Shown here in pieces: positions 14,922-23,605 of a stretch of 64,000 bases of DNA. Made by a program: the position numbers and the translations under genes. The notes beneath the pieces were generated by a model that did no database searches, was not told the origin of the DNA, and worked only from the letters and a program-made list of their open reading frames with translations. Origin of the DNA: an uncultured bacterium (lineage in GTDB: Bacteria; Actinomycetota; Coriobacteriia; Coriobacteriales; Eggerthellaceae); contig CAJMPP010000006.1 of assembly GCA_905215325.1 (NCBI GenBank), positions 1 to 64,000 on the forward strand. The letters are read 5' to 3'. Numbering within the stretch: the first letter of the stretch is position 1; the number at the start of each line of letters is the position of its first letter.

Positions 14922-16497
14922 CGGGGGGCTTGGGGGTGATGTCGTAGCACACGCGGTTGGCGCCCGGCACCTCCGCCACGATGCGGCTGGAGATCTTCGC
15001 CAGCAGATCGTAGGGCAGCTTCGCCCAGTCGGCGGTCATGGCGTCGGAGCTTTCCACGGCGCGCAGGATGATGGGGTGCTGGTAGGTGCGCTCATCGCCC
15101 ATGACGCCCACCGACTTGATGTCGGGCAGCACGGCGAAGTACTGCCAGCAGCTGTGCTCGCTGTTGCGTTCGCCGGTTTCCTCGAACAGGCGCTGGTTGT
15201 ACGCGTCAAGTTCCTCGCGCACGATGGCGTCGGCGTTCTTCAGAATCTCAAGCTTCTCGGGGGAAACCGCGCCGATGATGCGGATGGCCAGGCCAGGGCC
15301 GGGGAAGGGCTGGCGATGCACGATATGGTCGGGCAGGCCCAGCGCCGTGCCGAGCGCGCGCACCTCGTCCTTGAAGAAGTGGTCAAGCGGCTCGATCAGA
15401 TCGAAATGCACGCCCTCGGGGAACGGGATGAGGTTGTGGTGGCTCTTGATGGTTGCCGCCTTGCCGCCCGTCTTGCGCGCGCCGGACTCGATGATGTCGG
15501 GGTAGATGGTGCCCTGGGCCAGGTACTTCACGCCGTCGAGCTGCTGGGCCACGGCGAAGAACTCCTCCCAGAACTGCGTGCCGATGATGCGGCGCTTCTG
15601 CTCGGGATCGGTGACGCCGTCGAGCAGCTTGGCGTAGCGCTCCTCGGCGTGAACGTGGATGAAGTCGACGTCGAACTGCTTGGTGAACACTTCCTCGACC
15701 TGCTCGGGCTCGCCCTTGCGCAGCAGGCCGTGGTTGACGAACACGCAGGTCATCTGCTTGCCGACGGCGCGAGCGCCCAGCGCGGCCACCACGGAGGAGT
15801 CGACGCCGCCCGAAAGGGCCAGGATGACGCGGTCGGAGCCGACCTTCTCGCGGAAGTCGGCGGTCAGGGTGTCCACCAGGTTGTCCATGGTCCAGTTCGG
15901 CTCAAGCCCGCAGATGTCGAACAGGAAGTTCTTGAGCATCTGGTTGCCGAACTGGGTGTGCTTGACCTCGGGGTGGAACTGCGTGGTGTAGATCTTGCGC
16001 TCGGGGCACTCCATGGCGGCCACGGGGCACACGTCGGTGGAGGCGACTACGGAAAAGCCGGCGGGAACGTCCTTCACGGCATCGAAATGGCTCATCCACA
16101 CGGTTTGATCGGCCGGCGTGCCCTTGAACAGCGCGCCGCCGGAGACGTGCAGCTCGGCGGGGCCGTATTCGCCCACCTCGGGGTGGTACACGCTGCCGCC
16201 CAAGGTGACGGAGGTCACCTGATGGCCGTAGCAAAAGCCCAGGATCGGCACGCCCAGCTCGTAGATGGCAGGGTCGACGCGCGGCGCGTCCTCGGCGTTG
16301 ACGGAGGCCGGGCCGCCGGACAGGATGATGGCTGCAGGTGCCATCTCGCGCACCTCGTCGGCGGTGATGTCGCACGGTACGATTTCGGAGTACACGTGCA
16401 AATCGCGCACGCGGCGGGCGATCAGCTGCCCGTACTGCGCGCCGAAGTCGAACACGACGACTTTCTGGCTGATGGAACTGGACGATGCGGTGCTCAC
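14902..16497 (-). CDS. guaA: GMP synthase (glutamine-hydrolysing)
   Basis: The enzyme converts XMP to GMP using glutamine and ATP, the last step of guanine nucleotide synthesis. The 531-residue protein has an N-terminal class I glutaminase domain (nucleophile C89 in G-F-C-Y-G-H-Q, H-P-E triad in T-T-Q-F-H-P-E-V), an ATP-pyrophosphatase loop L-S-G-G-V-D-S-S and the dimerisation domain ending K-P-P-A-T-I-E-W-E. Length is normal once the GTG at 16,497 is used as start (AAGGAG 6 nt upstream); an upstream ATG gives an unlikely basic extension. The last codons may have been supplied by the inserted element, with no change in protein sequence expected. Confidence 0.97.
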   Translation of the reverse strand: MSTASSSSISQKVVVFDFGAQYGQLIARRVRDLHVYSEIVPCDITADEVREMAPAAIILSGGPASVNAEDAPRVDPAIYELGVPILGFCYGHQVTSVTLGGSVYHPEVGEYGPAELHVSGGALFKGTPADQTVWMSHFDAVKDVPAGFSVVASTDVCPVAAMECPERKIYTTQFHPEVKHTQFGNQMLKNFLFDICGLEPNWTMDNLVDTLTADFREKVGSDRVILALSGGVDSSVVAALGARAVGKQMTCVFVNHGLLRKGEPEQVEEVFTKQFDVDFIHVHAEERYAKLLDGVTDPEQKRRIIGTQFWEEFFAVAQQLDGVKYLAQGTIYPDIIESGARKTGGKAATIKSHHNLIPFPEGVHFDLIEPLDHFFKDEVRALGTALGLPDHIVHRQPFPGPGLAIRIIGAVSPEKLEILKNADAIVREELDAYNQRLFEETGERNSEHSCWQYFAVLPDIKSVGVMGDERTYQHPIILRAVESSDAMTADWAKLPYDLLAKISSRIVAEVPGANRVCYDITPKPPATIEWE

Positions 16498-16658
16498 TAG
16501 AGGCTCCTTCTTCGGTTGTATCACGCTGCGCCCGCCGCGCTTGCGGCTGCACTTTTGCCTGGGTTTTCGTATCGGCGATTGTACATTAAGCTGCGTGAAT
16601 CCATACTTCTCAGCTGTGTATCTCCAACACAACGCTACGCAAGGTTCATGCGCAGGCC

Positions 16659-16814
16659 ATGGTTTCGGCGTTCGTCATGTCCGTGGTGCTCATCAAGTTC
16701 CTGATGGGGTACATTAAGAAGAACGACTTCACGGCGTTCGGTTGGTACCGCATCGTGGTGGGCGCGCTGGTGCTCGGCGTCTTCGCGCTGCAAACCGCGG
16801 GCATTCTGACGTAA
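16659..16814 (+). pseudogene. uppP: Remnant of undecaprenyl-diphosphatase gene (C-terminal fragment)
   Basis: About 51 codons read VSAFVMSVVLIKFLMGYIKK-NDFTAFGWYRIVVGALVLG and stop at 16,812. This matches the C-terminal end of UppP/BacA: the last two membrane helices with the P-F/A-F-x-x-Y-R-I motif. Full-length proteins have about 270 residues, so roughly four fifths are missing and no start or ribosome binding site is seen. It is best read as a deletion scar between guaA and the transporter. A functional uppP must then lie elsewhere in the genome. Confidence 0.7.
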
Positions 16815-16885
16815 AGGCATGCGCTCGGCGCTTCTCCGCCCGCTCCGTGAGCTCAAGCAATGCACGGGGAAAGGGAAGGGAAGCG

Positions 16886-17824
16886 GTGCTTAGCCAGTTC
16901 AGCAGCATCTTCACGCAGATGGTGGCCCTGTTCGCCGCTATAGGCGTCGGCTATATCTGCAAGAAAACGGGCGTTATGGACGCCGATTTCGACAAGAAGC
17001 TCTCGGGGCTTGTCCTGAGCGCCACGTTGCCGGCGCTGATCTTGGCATCGGTGCTTAACGTGGGCACCTTGCCCGATCCCGTGCTTATGGCCCAGATTAT
17101 CGGGCTTTCCGTGCTCAGCTATGCGATATTCATCCCTATCGCGTACCTTGTCACCTATGCGCTGCGCATCCCCGACGGCCGGCGCGGCGTGTACCGCTTC
17201 ATGCTCATCTTCGGCAACACGGGCTTCATCGGCTACCCTGTGCTGTCGGCGATCTTCGGGCCGCAGACGGTCGTATACGCGGTTGTGTACAACATCGTGT
17301 TCAACCTGCTGTCGTTCACCTTCGGCGCCTGGCTCATCGCATCGGACAACGAATACGGCGTCAAGGTGCGCATGAGCTGGCGCGATTTCGTCACGCCCTG
17401 CAACATCGCCACGCTCGCCACCATGGCGCTGGCGTTTTGCGGCGTGCATGCCGTGCCCGTTGCGGGGCCGGCGCTTTCCACCATCGGCAGCTTCACCACG
17501 CCCGCCACGCTGCTCATCGTCGGCTCGTCGCTGGCGAACCTTCCCGCTGCCAAACTTTTGGGAACCCCTCGCTTGTGGATCGCGTGCCTGATGCGCATGG
17601 TGGCCATCCCGCTGCTCATCTTCGCCGTCATGCGGTCCCTTGCCGGCGGCGCGTTGCTGGGAGTGGTCGTGGTGTTGGCGGCCATGCCTGTGGCCACCAA
17701 CGGCACCATGTTCTGCTACCAGTACGGCGGCGACGCCAAGACCATGGCGCAGGGCACCTTCGTCACCACCATCTTGGCGCTGGTCACCATCCCGTTGCTG
17801 GCAACGTTCTCGGTTGTTTTGTAG
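16886..17824 (+). CDS. AEC-family membrane transporter (auxin efflux carrier-like)
   Basis: The 312-residue protein is made of about ten hydrophobic helices in the two five-helix repeats of the AEC family (Pfam Mem_trans), with a more polar middle near 165-180. It begins at GTG 16,886, preceded by AGGGAAGGG; the open frame upstream belongs to no recognisable protein. Bacterial members export or import carboxylates such as malate or malonate; the substrate here is unknown. It stands alone, with the uppP remnant upstream and the aromatic pathway genes 190 bp downstream. Confidence 0.8.
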   Translation: MLSQFSSIFTQMVALFAAIGVGYICKKTGVMDADFDKKLSGLVLSATLPALILASVLNVGTLPDPVLMAQIIGLSVLSYAIFIPIAYLVTYALRIPDGRRGVYRFMLIFGNTGFIGYPVLSAIFGPQTVVYAVVYNIVFNLLSFTFGAWLIASDNEYGVKVRMSWRDFVTPCNIATLATMALAFCGVHAVPVAGPALSTIGSFTTPATLLIVGSSLANLPAAKLLGTPRLWIACLMRMVAIPLLIFAVMRSLAGGALLGVVVVLAAMPVATNGTMFCYQYGGDAKTMAQGTFVTTILALVTIPLLATFSVVL

Positions 17825-18013
17825 CCGGGGCGGGGCGCTTGCTCCATTTGCCCCATTTACCTACTCTATTCCTCAGATTTTCCCGAATCGGCATGTGGTT
17901 TTGCTATGATGATGCCCACGCGAGGGCCGCTTTCGTCCTGCACAGCGCGCGTCTGGTACTCGACGCGCCGCGCGGCCATGCTCGTTACCGCTCAAGAACA
18001 GGAAGGAACGCCG

Positions 18014-18295
18014 ATGTCTGATCAGAACAGCTCGTTCGAGCAGATCCAGGAACATCGTGCAAAGATCGACGAGCTTGACCGCCAGATCGTCGCGCTGCTC
18101 AACAAGCGCGCCGGTCATTCGCTGGTCATCCGCGGCCTGAAGCCCGGTGCGCACCTGGGTCTGTACGACCCCAAACGCGAAGAGGAGATCTTCGAAAAGG
18201 TGGACAGCTATAACGAGGGCCCGCTCTACAACGATAACCTCCGCGAGATCTACGGTACTATCCTGAAAGTCATGAAGGAGACTCCGTCAGCATGA
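18014..18295 (+). CDS. Chorismate mutase (AroQ type)
   Basis: The 93-residue protein is all-helical with the AroQ pattern: H-R-A-K-I-D-E-L-D-R-Q-I-V-A-L-L-N-K-R-A, then the conserved K and E in P-K-R-E-E-E-I-F. It converts chorismate to prephenate for phenylalanine and tyrosine. AGGAAGGA precedes the ATG. The next gene starts within its last codons (4-bp ATGA overlap), so the two enzymes are translated together. In many bacteria they are a single fused protein; here they are split. Confidence 0.9.
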   Translation: MSDQNSSFEQIQEHRAKIDELDRQIVALLNKRAGHSLVIRGLKPGAHLGLYDPKREEEIFEKVDSYNEGPLYNDNLREIYGTILKVMKETPSA

Positions 18296-19095
18296 GCGAG
18301 CAGAGAATCGAAGCGAAACTGCCGGATTACGGCACCCGTACCGATGAGATAACCATCTACGCCGGCCCTTGCTCGGTCGAAAGCGAGGAGCAGTTCTTCG
18401 AGGTGGCCGAGTGCATCAGCGACCTGGGCCTTACCTGGATTCGCGGCGGCGCGTACAAGCCGCGCACCAACCCGCACAGCTTCCAGGGCCTTGGCGAGGA
18501 AGCCCTTAAGATCATGAAGGCCGGCGGCGAGAAGTACGGCCTGAAAACGCTTACGGAGGTCATGGATTCCGAGCATTGCGAGCTGGTGCATTCCTACGTG
18601 GACGGCCTGCAGGTGGGCGCCCGCAACTTCCAGAACTTCAGCCTGCTGAAAAACATCGGCAAGGTCACGAAGGATTCCCGCAAGCTGGTGCTGTTCAAGC
18701 GCGGTTTCGCAGGCACCATCGCCGAGTGGCTGGCGGCTACGGACTACATCACCATGGAGGGCAACGACAACGTCGTGCTGTGCGAGCGCGGCTTGCGCAC
18801 GTTCGAGACGGCCACGCGCTTCACGCTCGACATCTCGGCCGTGCCCGTCATCCATAAGCAAAGCCTGCTGCCTATCTGCGTGGACGTTTCCCATCCGGCC
18901 GGCGTTCGCGACCTGGTGCCCAGCCTGGCGCGCGCCGCGGTCGCCGTGGGCGCCGACTCCATCATGATTGAGGTGCATCCCAACCCGCCGGCGGCGCTTT
19001 CCGACGGCCCGCAGCAGCTGACCCCGGCGCAGTTCCGCGTCCTGGTCGAGGAGCTGCGCGAGATCGCCGCGGTGTTCGGGAAGAAGATCGTCTAG
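18292..19095 (+). CDS. 3-deoxy-7-phosphoheptulonate (DAHP) synthase, type I beta
   Basis: This enzyme makes the first intermediate of aromatic amino acid synthesis from PEP and erythrose 4-phosphate. The 267-residue protein shows A-G-P-C-S-V-E-S (24-31), G-G-A-Y-K-P-R-T-N-P, the K-R-G-F-A-G-T loop and D-V-S-H-P-A-G near the end, all typical of the KDO8P/AroA-beta family. It lacks the feedback-regulatory N-terminal domain of some relatives. Coupling with chorismate mutase suggests that inhibition by end product could act through the mutase partner, as known for other pairs. A strong terminator follows. Confidence 0.93.
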   Translation: MSEQRIEAKLPDYGTRTDEITIYAGPCSVESEEQFFEVAECISDLGLTWIRGGAYKPRTNPHSFQGLGEEALKIMKAGGEKYGLKTLTEVMDSEHCELVHSYVDGLQVGARNFQNFSLLKNIGKVTKDSRKLVLFKRGFAGTIAEWLAATDYITMEGNDNVVLCERGLRTFETATRFTLDISAVPVIHKQSLLPICVDVSHPAGVRDLVPSLARAAVAVGADSIMIEVHPNPPAALSDGPQQLTPAQFRVLVEELREIAAVFGKKIV

Positions 19096-19128
19096 CAGTC
19101 GCGAAGCGTTTTGCATAACGTAACGAAG

Positions 19129-19156
19129 GCGGATCGGGAAACCGGTCCGCTTTTTT
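19129..19156 (+). terminator. Intrinsic terminator after DAHP synthase
   Basis: A 9-bp stem with one T-G pair (19,129-19,137 with 19,142-19,150) has a GAAA loop and is followed by six T. Confidence 0.9.
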
Positions 19157-19302
19157 CGCGTGCGGTATCGAACATCCTCTGGCCATGCTGTGCATGCTCG
19201 GCATGAATAGGGCGCGCGCCGCTCGGAAGCGGTACAATCATCAGTCGCGCCTTGCGCGCTTTGAACCTGCAACCGCACGTGAACATCATGTTAGGAAGCC
19301 CT

Positions 19303-21699
19303 ATGCCCGTCGACATCACCACGCTCAACGGCCCCCAGCGTCAGGCCGTCGAATGCACCGAAGGCCCGCTTTTGGTTTTGGCTGGTGCTGGATCAGGCAA
19401 AACGCGCGTGCTCACGTACCGCATCGCGCACATCCTGGAAGATTTGAACGTGGCGCCGTGGGAGATCTTGGCCATCACGTTCACCAACAAGGCGGCCGCC
19501 GAGATGCGCGAGCGCTTGCAGGGCCTGGTCGGCCCGCGCAGCCGCGGCATGTGGGTGTCCACCTTCCACAGCATGTGCGTGCGCATGCTGCGCGCCGACG
19601 CCGAGCGCCTGGGATTCTCGAAGAGCTTCACCATCTACGACACCGATGATCAGAAGCGCCTGTACAAGGAGATCATGGCCGAGCTGGACATCGACCCGAA
19701 GCGTTTTCCCATAAACGCCCTGATGAACCGCATTTCCACGGCGAAAAACGAGCTGAAGGTGCCCGGTAACTTCGCCAAGGAGGCCAACGACCCGGTGGGC
19801 AAGGTGGCCGCGCGCGTGTACGAGAAGCTGCAGGAACGCTTGAAGCAGGCCAACGCCTTCGACTTCGACGACCTGCTGCTTTACGCGTATCTGCTGCTGA
19901 AGAACCATCCCGACGTGCTCGAGGCCTATCAGCTGCGCTTCCGCTACATCATGGTCGACGAGTACCAGGACACCAACCACGCGCAGTACGAGATCACGCG
20001 CCTTTTGGCCGAGCAGCACGGCAACATCATGGTGGTGGGCGACGACGACCAGTCCATTTACAGCTGGCGCGGCGCCGACATCCGCAACATCCTGGAGTTC
20101 GAGAAGGATTACCCCCAGTGCACCACGGTGAAGCTGGAGCAGAACTACCGCAGCGTGGGCAACGTGCTGGCGGCGGCCAACGCCGTCATCGCGAACAACC
20201 AGCATCGCAAGGTGAAGAAGCTGTTCACCGACCAGGAGGACGGCGAGAAGATCCACGTGTACATGGCTTCCGACGAGCGTGACGAGGGCCGCTGGATCGC
20301 CGGCGAGATCGAGAAGCAGCGCCAGAAGGGGCTGTCCTACAACCAGGTGGCGGTGTTCTACCGCACCAACGCCCAGTCGCGCATGCTTGAAGATATGCTG
20401 CTGCGCGCCGGCGTGCCGTACCGCATCGTCGGCGGCACGCGATTCTTCGACCGCGCCGAGATCCGCGACGTCATGGCCTACCTCACGCTGGTGGTCAACC
20501 CTGCCGACGACATCGCGGCCAAGCGCGTCATCAACACGCCGCGCCGCGGCATCGGCAAGTCCACGGTGGAGCGTATCGAGCAGTTCGCGCGCGAGATGGA
20601 CATGACGTTCATGGAGGGTGCCGAGATCGCCATCGCCGATCCCGAGCTGCGCGCCGCCACGCGTCGCAGCGTGGGGGAGTTCGTGCAGATCATCAAGGAC
20701 GCGCAGTCCTACTCGGGCGACCTGCGCAAGTGCATTGAAGCCGTCATCGACAAGTCGGGCCTGATCAGCGCCTTGCAAGCCGAGAACACCGACGAGGCGC
20801 GCGGGCGCGTGGAGAACATTCAGGAGTTCCTGTCCGTAGTCGACGAGTTCGTGGACACCCACGACGAGGAAGACGCGGACTACGCCGCTCCCACGGTAGG
20901 CGAGCAGGGCGGGGAAGGTGAAGGCGCCGCCGAGCCCGTGCGCGTGCTACGCGGCGATTCGCTGGCCGACTTTTTGGAGTGGGTGCGCCTGCGCACCGAC
21001 CTCGACACCATGGACGAGGATGGTCAGGCGGTCACCATGATGACGGTGCACGCCTCGAAGGGCCTGGAATTCGACTGCGTGTTCGTGGCGGGCATGGAAG
21101 AGACGCTGTTCCCGCACATGAACAGCGTCGGCGACGCCGCCGGCATCGAGGAGGAGCGCCGCCTGGCCTATGTCGCCATCACGCGCGCCCGCAAGGTGCT
21201 GTTCCTCACCTGCGCCTACACGCGCCAGATCTTCGGTCAGACGCAGGCCAACCCCGTTTCGCGCTTCATCCATGAGATCCCCGGCGAACTTCGCCAGACC
21301 ATGGGCGTGGGCAGCCAGGGCTTCTCCGGCACCGGCTGGGAGAAGCGCGGCAGCCGCAAGGGCATCTCCGGCAGCGGCGTGGAGGCCGGCGGCGGCCGCG
21401 TGTTCGGCCGCTCGAGCGCCAGCGCCCCCGGCGGCAGGTCCGAGCGAGAGCGCCGCGAGGCGCGCACGAACCGTATCGGCGCAGGTCGTTCGGTATCGGG
21501 CGCCTATGTGCGTCCCGGTGCGGAGAAGAAGGCGGCCGCCAAGATGACCTTCGCCGCCGGCGATACCGTTGATCACAAGACGTTCGGCCGCGGCAAGGTG
21601 ACGAAGGTGGATGGCGATACGCTCTACGTTCGTTTCTCAAAGTCCGGGCAAACGAAGAAGCTGCTGAAAGATTACGCGCCAATCGTCAAGATCGGCTAG
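19303..21699 (+). CDS. pcrA: ATP-dependent DNA helicase PcrA/UvrD
   Basis: The 798-residue superfamily 1A helicase unwinds DNA 3' to 5' in repair and replication-fork maintenance. Motifs run in order: Q motif L-N-G-P-Q-R-Q-A-V, Walker A L-A-G-A-G-S-G-K-T, I-T-F-T-N-K-A-A, V-D-E-Y-Q-D-T-N (motif II), G-D-D-D-Q-S-I-Y-S-W-R-G-A, and late motifs T-V-H-A-S-K-G-L-E-F and Y-V-A-I-T-R-A-R. A disordered Gly/Ser/Arg-rich stretch leads to a C-terminal Tudor-like domain (G-D-T-V-D-H-K-T-F-G-R-G-K-V), the RNA polymerase contact of PcrA. Start 19,303 follows TTAGGAAG; upstream ATGs in frame lack this. Confidence 0.95.
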   Translation: MPVDITTLNGPQRQAVECTEGPLLVLAGAGSGKTRVLTYRIAHILEDLNVAPWEILAITFTNKAAAEMRERLQGLVGPRSRGMWVSTFHSMCVRMLRADAERLGFSKSFTIYDTDDQKRLYKEIMAELDIDPKRFPINALMNRISTAKNELKVPGNFAKEANDPVGKVAARVYEKLQERLKQANAFDFDDLLLYAYLLLKNHPDVLEAYQLRFRYIMVDEYQDTNHAQYEITRLLAEQHGNIMVVGDDDQSIYSWRGADIRNILEFEKDYPQCTTVKLEQNYRSVGNVLAAANAVIANNQHRKVKKLFTDQEDGEKIHVYMASDERDEGRWIAGEIEKQRQKGLSYNQVAVFYRTNAQSRMLEDMLLRAGVPYRIVGGTRFFDRAEIRDVMAYLTLVVNPADDIAAKRVINTPRRGIGKSTVERIEQFAREMDMTFMEGAEIAIADPELRAATRRSVGEFVQIIKDAQSYSGDLRKCIEAVIDKSGLISALQAENTDEARGRVENIQEFLSVVDEFVDTHDEEDADYAAPTVGEQGGEGEGAAEPVRVLRGDSLADFLEWVRLRTDLDTMDEDGQAVTMMTVHASKGLEFDCVFVAGMEETLFPHMNSVGDAAGIEEERRLAYVAITRARKVLFLTCAYTRQIFGQTQANPVSRFIHEIPGELRQTMGVGSQGFSGTGWEKRGSRKGISGSGVEAGGGRVFGRSSASAPGGRSERERREARTNRIGAGRSVSGAYVRPGAEKKAAAKMTFAAGDTVDHKTFGRGKVTKVDGDTLYVRFSKSGQTKKLLKDYAPIVKIG

Positions 21700-21744
21700 G
21701 GCAAAAGCGACGGTGCGATGCCGTCATGCTGTGGTCTGCATACG

Positions 21745-21783
21745 GAAGCGCCCCGCAAACCTCGATGGTTTGCGGGGCGCTTC
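21745..21783 (+). terminator. Strong terminator hairpin after pcrA
   Basis: A perfect 17-bp stem (21,745-21,761 with 21,767-21,783) around a 5-nt loop, followed by GTTTGTT. It separates pcrA from the convergent serine dehydratase gene. Confidence 0.8.
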
Positions 21784-21800
21784 GTTTGTTGGGCATTGAG

Positions 21801-21891
21801 TGGGGGGACGGTTGAACGGGGGACGGAGGTGTGTTCATGGTCGGGTCCGGCGGCCGGCGCTGCTGCCGCCGGCGAACAGGGGACGGAGGTG
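21801..21891. repeat. Short GGGGACGGAGGTG repeats between pcrA and sdaA
   Basis: GGGGACGGAGGTG occurs at 21,819-21,831 and 21,879-21,891, 60 bp apart, with a related GGGGACGGTTG at about 21,803. It looks like a degenerate intergenic REP-like element; there is no coding signal. Confidence 0.5.
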
Positions 21892-21979
21892 CGTACAAGT
21901 TGCGAGCCCTGATGGTTCGCAACGGCGCCTTGTTCGCGCCGGCTTCGCGTATGAGCGCGGAAGGCCTGCGCGACGCCCC

Positions 21980-23605
21980 TTACTTCCCGCACATGTGCGA
22001 TTCGCACCAGGCGCAGGCGTCGGGGGTTGCCGCCAGGCCGCCCAGGGCCGATTCGCGCAGCTCGAAGGGAAGGCTGCGGCCCACCTTGTACATGGCCTCC
22101 ACCGTTTGGTCGAAGCCCACCAGGTTGCCGATGCCGGCAAGCGAGGCTTGGGCGCTCACCAGCGCCGTTGCCGCGCCTGAGGCGTTGCGCTTCTGGCACG
22201 GCACCTCCACCAGGCCCGCAACCGGGTCGCACACCAGGCCCATCATGTTGGTGAGCGCGTTGCCGGCGGCGTTCAGGCACTGCTCGGGCGTGCCGCCTTC
22301 AAGCTCCACGCACGCGGCCGCCGCCATCGCCGCCGCCGACCCGATTTCGGCCTGGCAGCCGCCTTCGGCGCCGGAGACCGTGGCGTTGCGGGTGATCAGG
22401 TAGCCCACGGCGGCAGCGCATGCCAGCGCGCGCTGCAGCTGCTCGTCGGAATACCCCTTCGCCTTCTGCAGCGCCAGCAGCACGCCGGGGATGACGCCGG
22501 CCGAACCGGCGGTGGGGGCTGCCACGATGCGGCCCATGGAGGCGTTGGTCTCCAACACGGCCATGGCGTAGGAGGCTGCGCTGGCGATGGGCTCGCCGAG
22601 CACGTCGGCGTCCGAATCGCGCACCTTCGCCATGCGCTGCGCCTCCCCGCCTAAAAGCCCGCCCATGGATGCGGCCGGCGCGTCGAGCGGCAGGAACGCG
22701 GCGTCTTTCATGACGCGCAGCGCGTAGGCAAGATACGTGTCCGTGCCGTCGGCATGTCCGCCGGTCTGCTGCACGGCGGCCTCGCGGCGCAGGAACACCT
22801 CGGAGATGGTGGCCTTCTGTGCGGTGCAAAGCGCAAGCAGCTGGGTTCCGTTCGTGAAATCGAGCGTCCGCAGATGCTCGAGCGCCGCTGCTTGCTCGGC
22901 TTCCTCGATGGCGGCCTGTGCTTGGCCAAGCGACGCGGCGGGAATGACGCGCACGCCGCGGATCAGGGGGTTTTCCAGAATAGCCGCCTGCGCATCGTCG
23001 TTGATGCGCTGGTCGGTCTCAAGCACGGTCCATGCCGTGTCGCCGCGCTGCTCGCGGTACAGGCGGGCCGTGGCGATGTTGACGCCGTGCGCCGAAAGGC
23101 TGGTGGCGATATGCGCGAGCACGCCCGGAAGGTCGCGCTGTTGCACCACGATCGAGTGGTTCTCACCCGTGATGTAGACGTCCACCCCGTCGATCTTGCG
23201 GATGACGGCCGCGCCGCCGCCTATGCTTTCGCCGCGCACCTCCATGCGGCCGCCTTCGGCGGTGTCGATGACGATATCGATGGTGTTGGGGTGCTCGTAG
23301 TCGTCGCAGTCGGGCAGGGGGGTGAACGTGAAGTCGAGCCCCGCCTCGCGGGCATGCGCGAACGAGCTGCGGATGCGCAGGTCGTCGGGTGCGAAGCCGA
23401 GCATGCCGGCAACCAAGGCCTTATCAGTGCCGTGGCCGGTCAGGGTATGCGCGAAGCTGCCGAGCAGGCGGAACTCCACGTGCGCCGGCAGGTCCCCGGC
23501 CAGCTTTCGCGCCATGTATGCGATGCGCAGCGCGCCGGCGGTGTGGCTGCTCGACGGTCCCACCATCACCGGCCCGATGATATCGGTCAACCCAATCGTC
23601 TCCAT
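21980..23605 (-). CDS. sdaA: L-serine dehydratase, fused beta-alpha iron-sulfur type
   Basis: The 541-residue enzyme deaminates L-serine to pyruvate and ammonia using a 4Fe-4S cluster, a typical catabolic reaction of amino-acid-fermenting anaerobes. The N-terminal part is the beta domain (G-P-S-S-S-H-T-A-G-A), followed by an ACT domain near 150-220 (V-V-Q-Q-R-D-L-P-G-V-L-A-H-I-A). The C-terminal alpha domain has A-A-P-T-A-G-S-A-G-V-I-P-G and cysteines in E-G-G-C-Q-A-E, C-D-P-V-A-G and the C-A-W-C tail. In many bacteria these are two subunits. ATG 23,605 has GAAGGAG 6 nt upstream; the frame upstream is not expected to be translated. Confidence 0.93.
   Translation of the reverse strand: METIGLTDIIGPVMVGPSSSHTAGALRIAYMARKLAGDLPAHVEFRLLGSFAHTLTGHGTDKALVAGMLGFAPDDLRIRSSFAHAREAGLDFTFTPLPDCDDYEHPNTIDIVIDTAEGGRMEVRGESIGGGAAVIRKIDGVDVYITGENHSIVVQQRDLPGVLAHIATSLSAHGVNIATARLYREQRGDTAWTVLETDQRINDDAQAAILENPLIRGVRVIPAASLGQAQAAIEEAEQAAALEHLRTLDFTNGTQLLALCTAQKATISEVFLRREAAVQQTGGHADGTDTYLAYALRVMKDAAFLPLDAPAASMGGLLGGEAQRMAKVRDSDADVLGEPIASAASYAMAVLETNASMGRIVAAPTAGSAGVIPGVLLALQKAKGYSDEQLQRALACAAAVGYLITRNATVSGAEGGCQAEIGSAAAMAAAACVELEGGTPEQCLNAAGNALTNMMGLVCDPVAGLVEVPCQKRNASGAATALVSAQASLAGIGNLVGFDQTVEAMYKVGRSLPFELRESALGGLAATPDACAWCESHMCGK

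Noticed and set aside
14830..16500. A 556-codon plus-strand frame opposite guaA
   Set aside because: guaA is certain on the minus strand, and the antisense product is His/Val/Gly-rich without domains.
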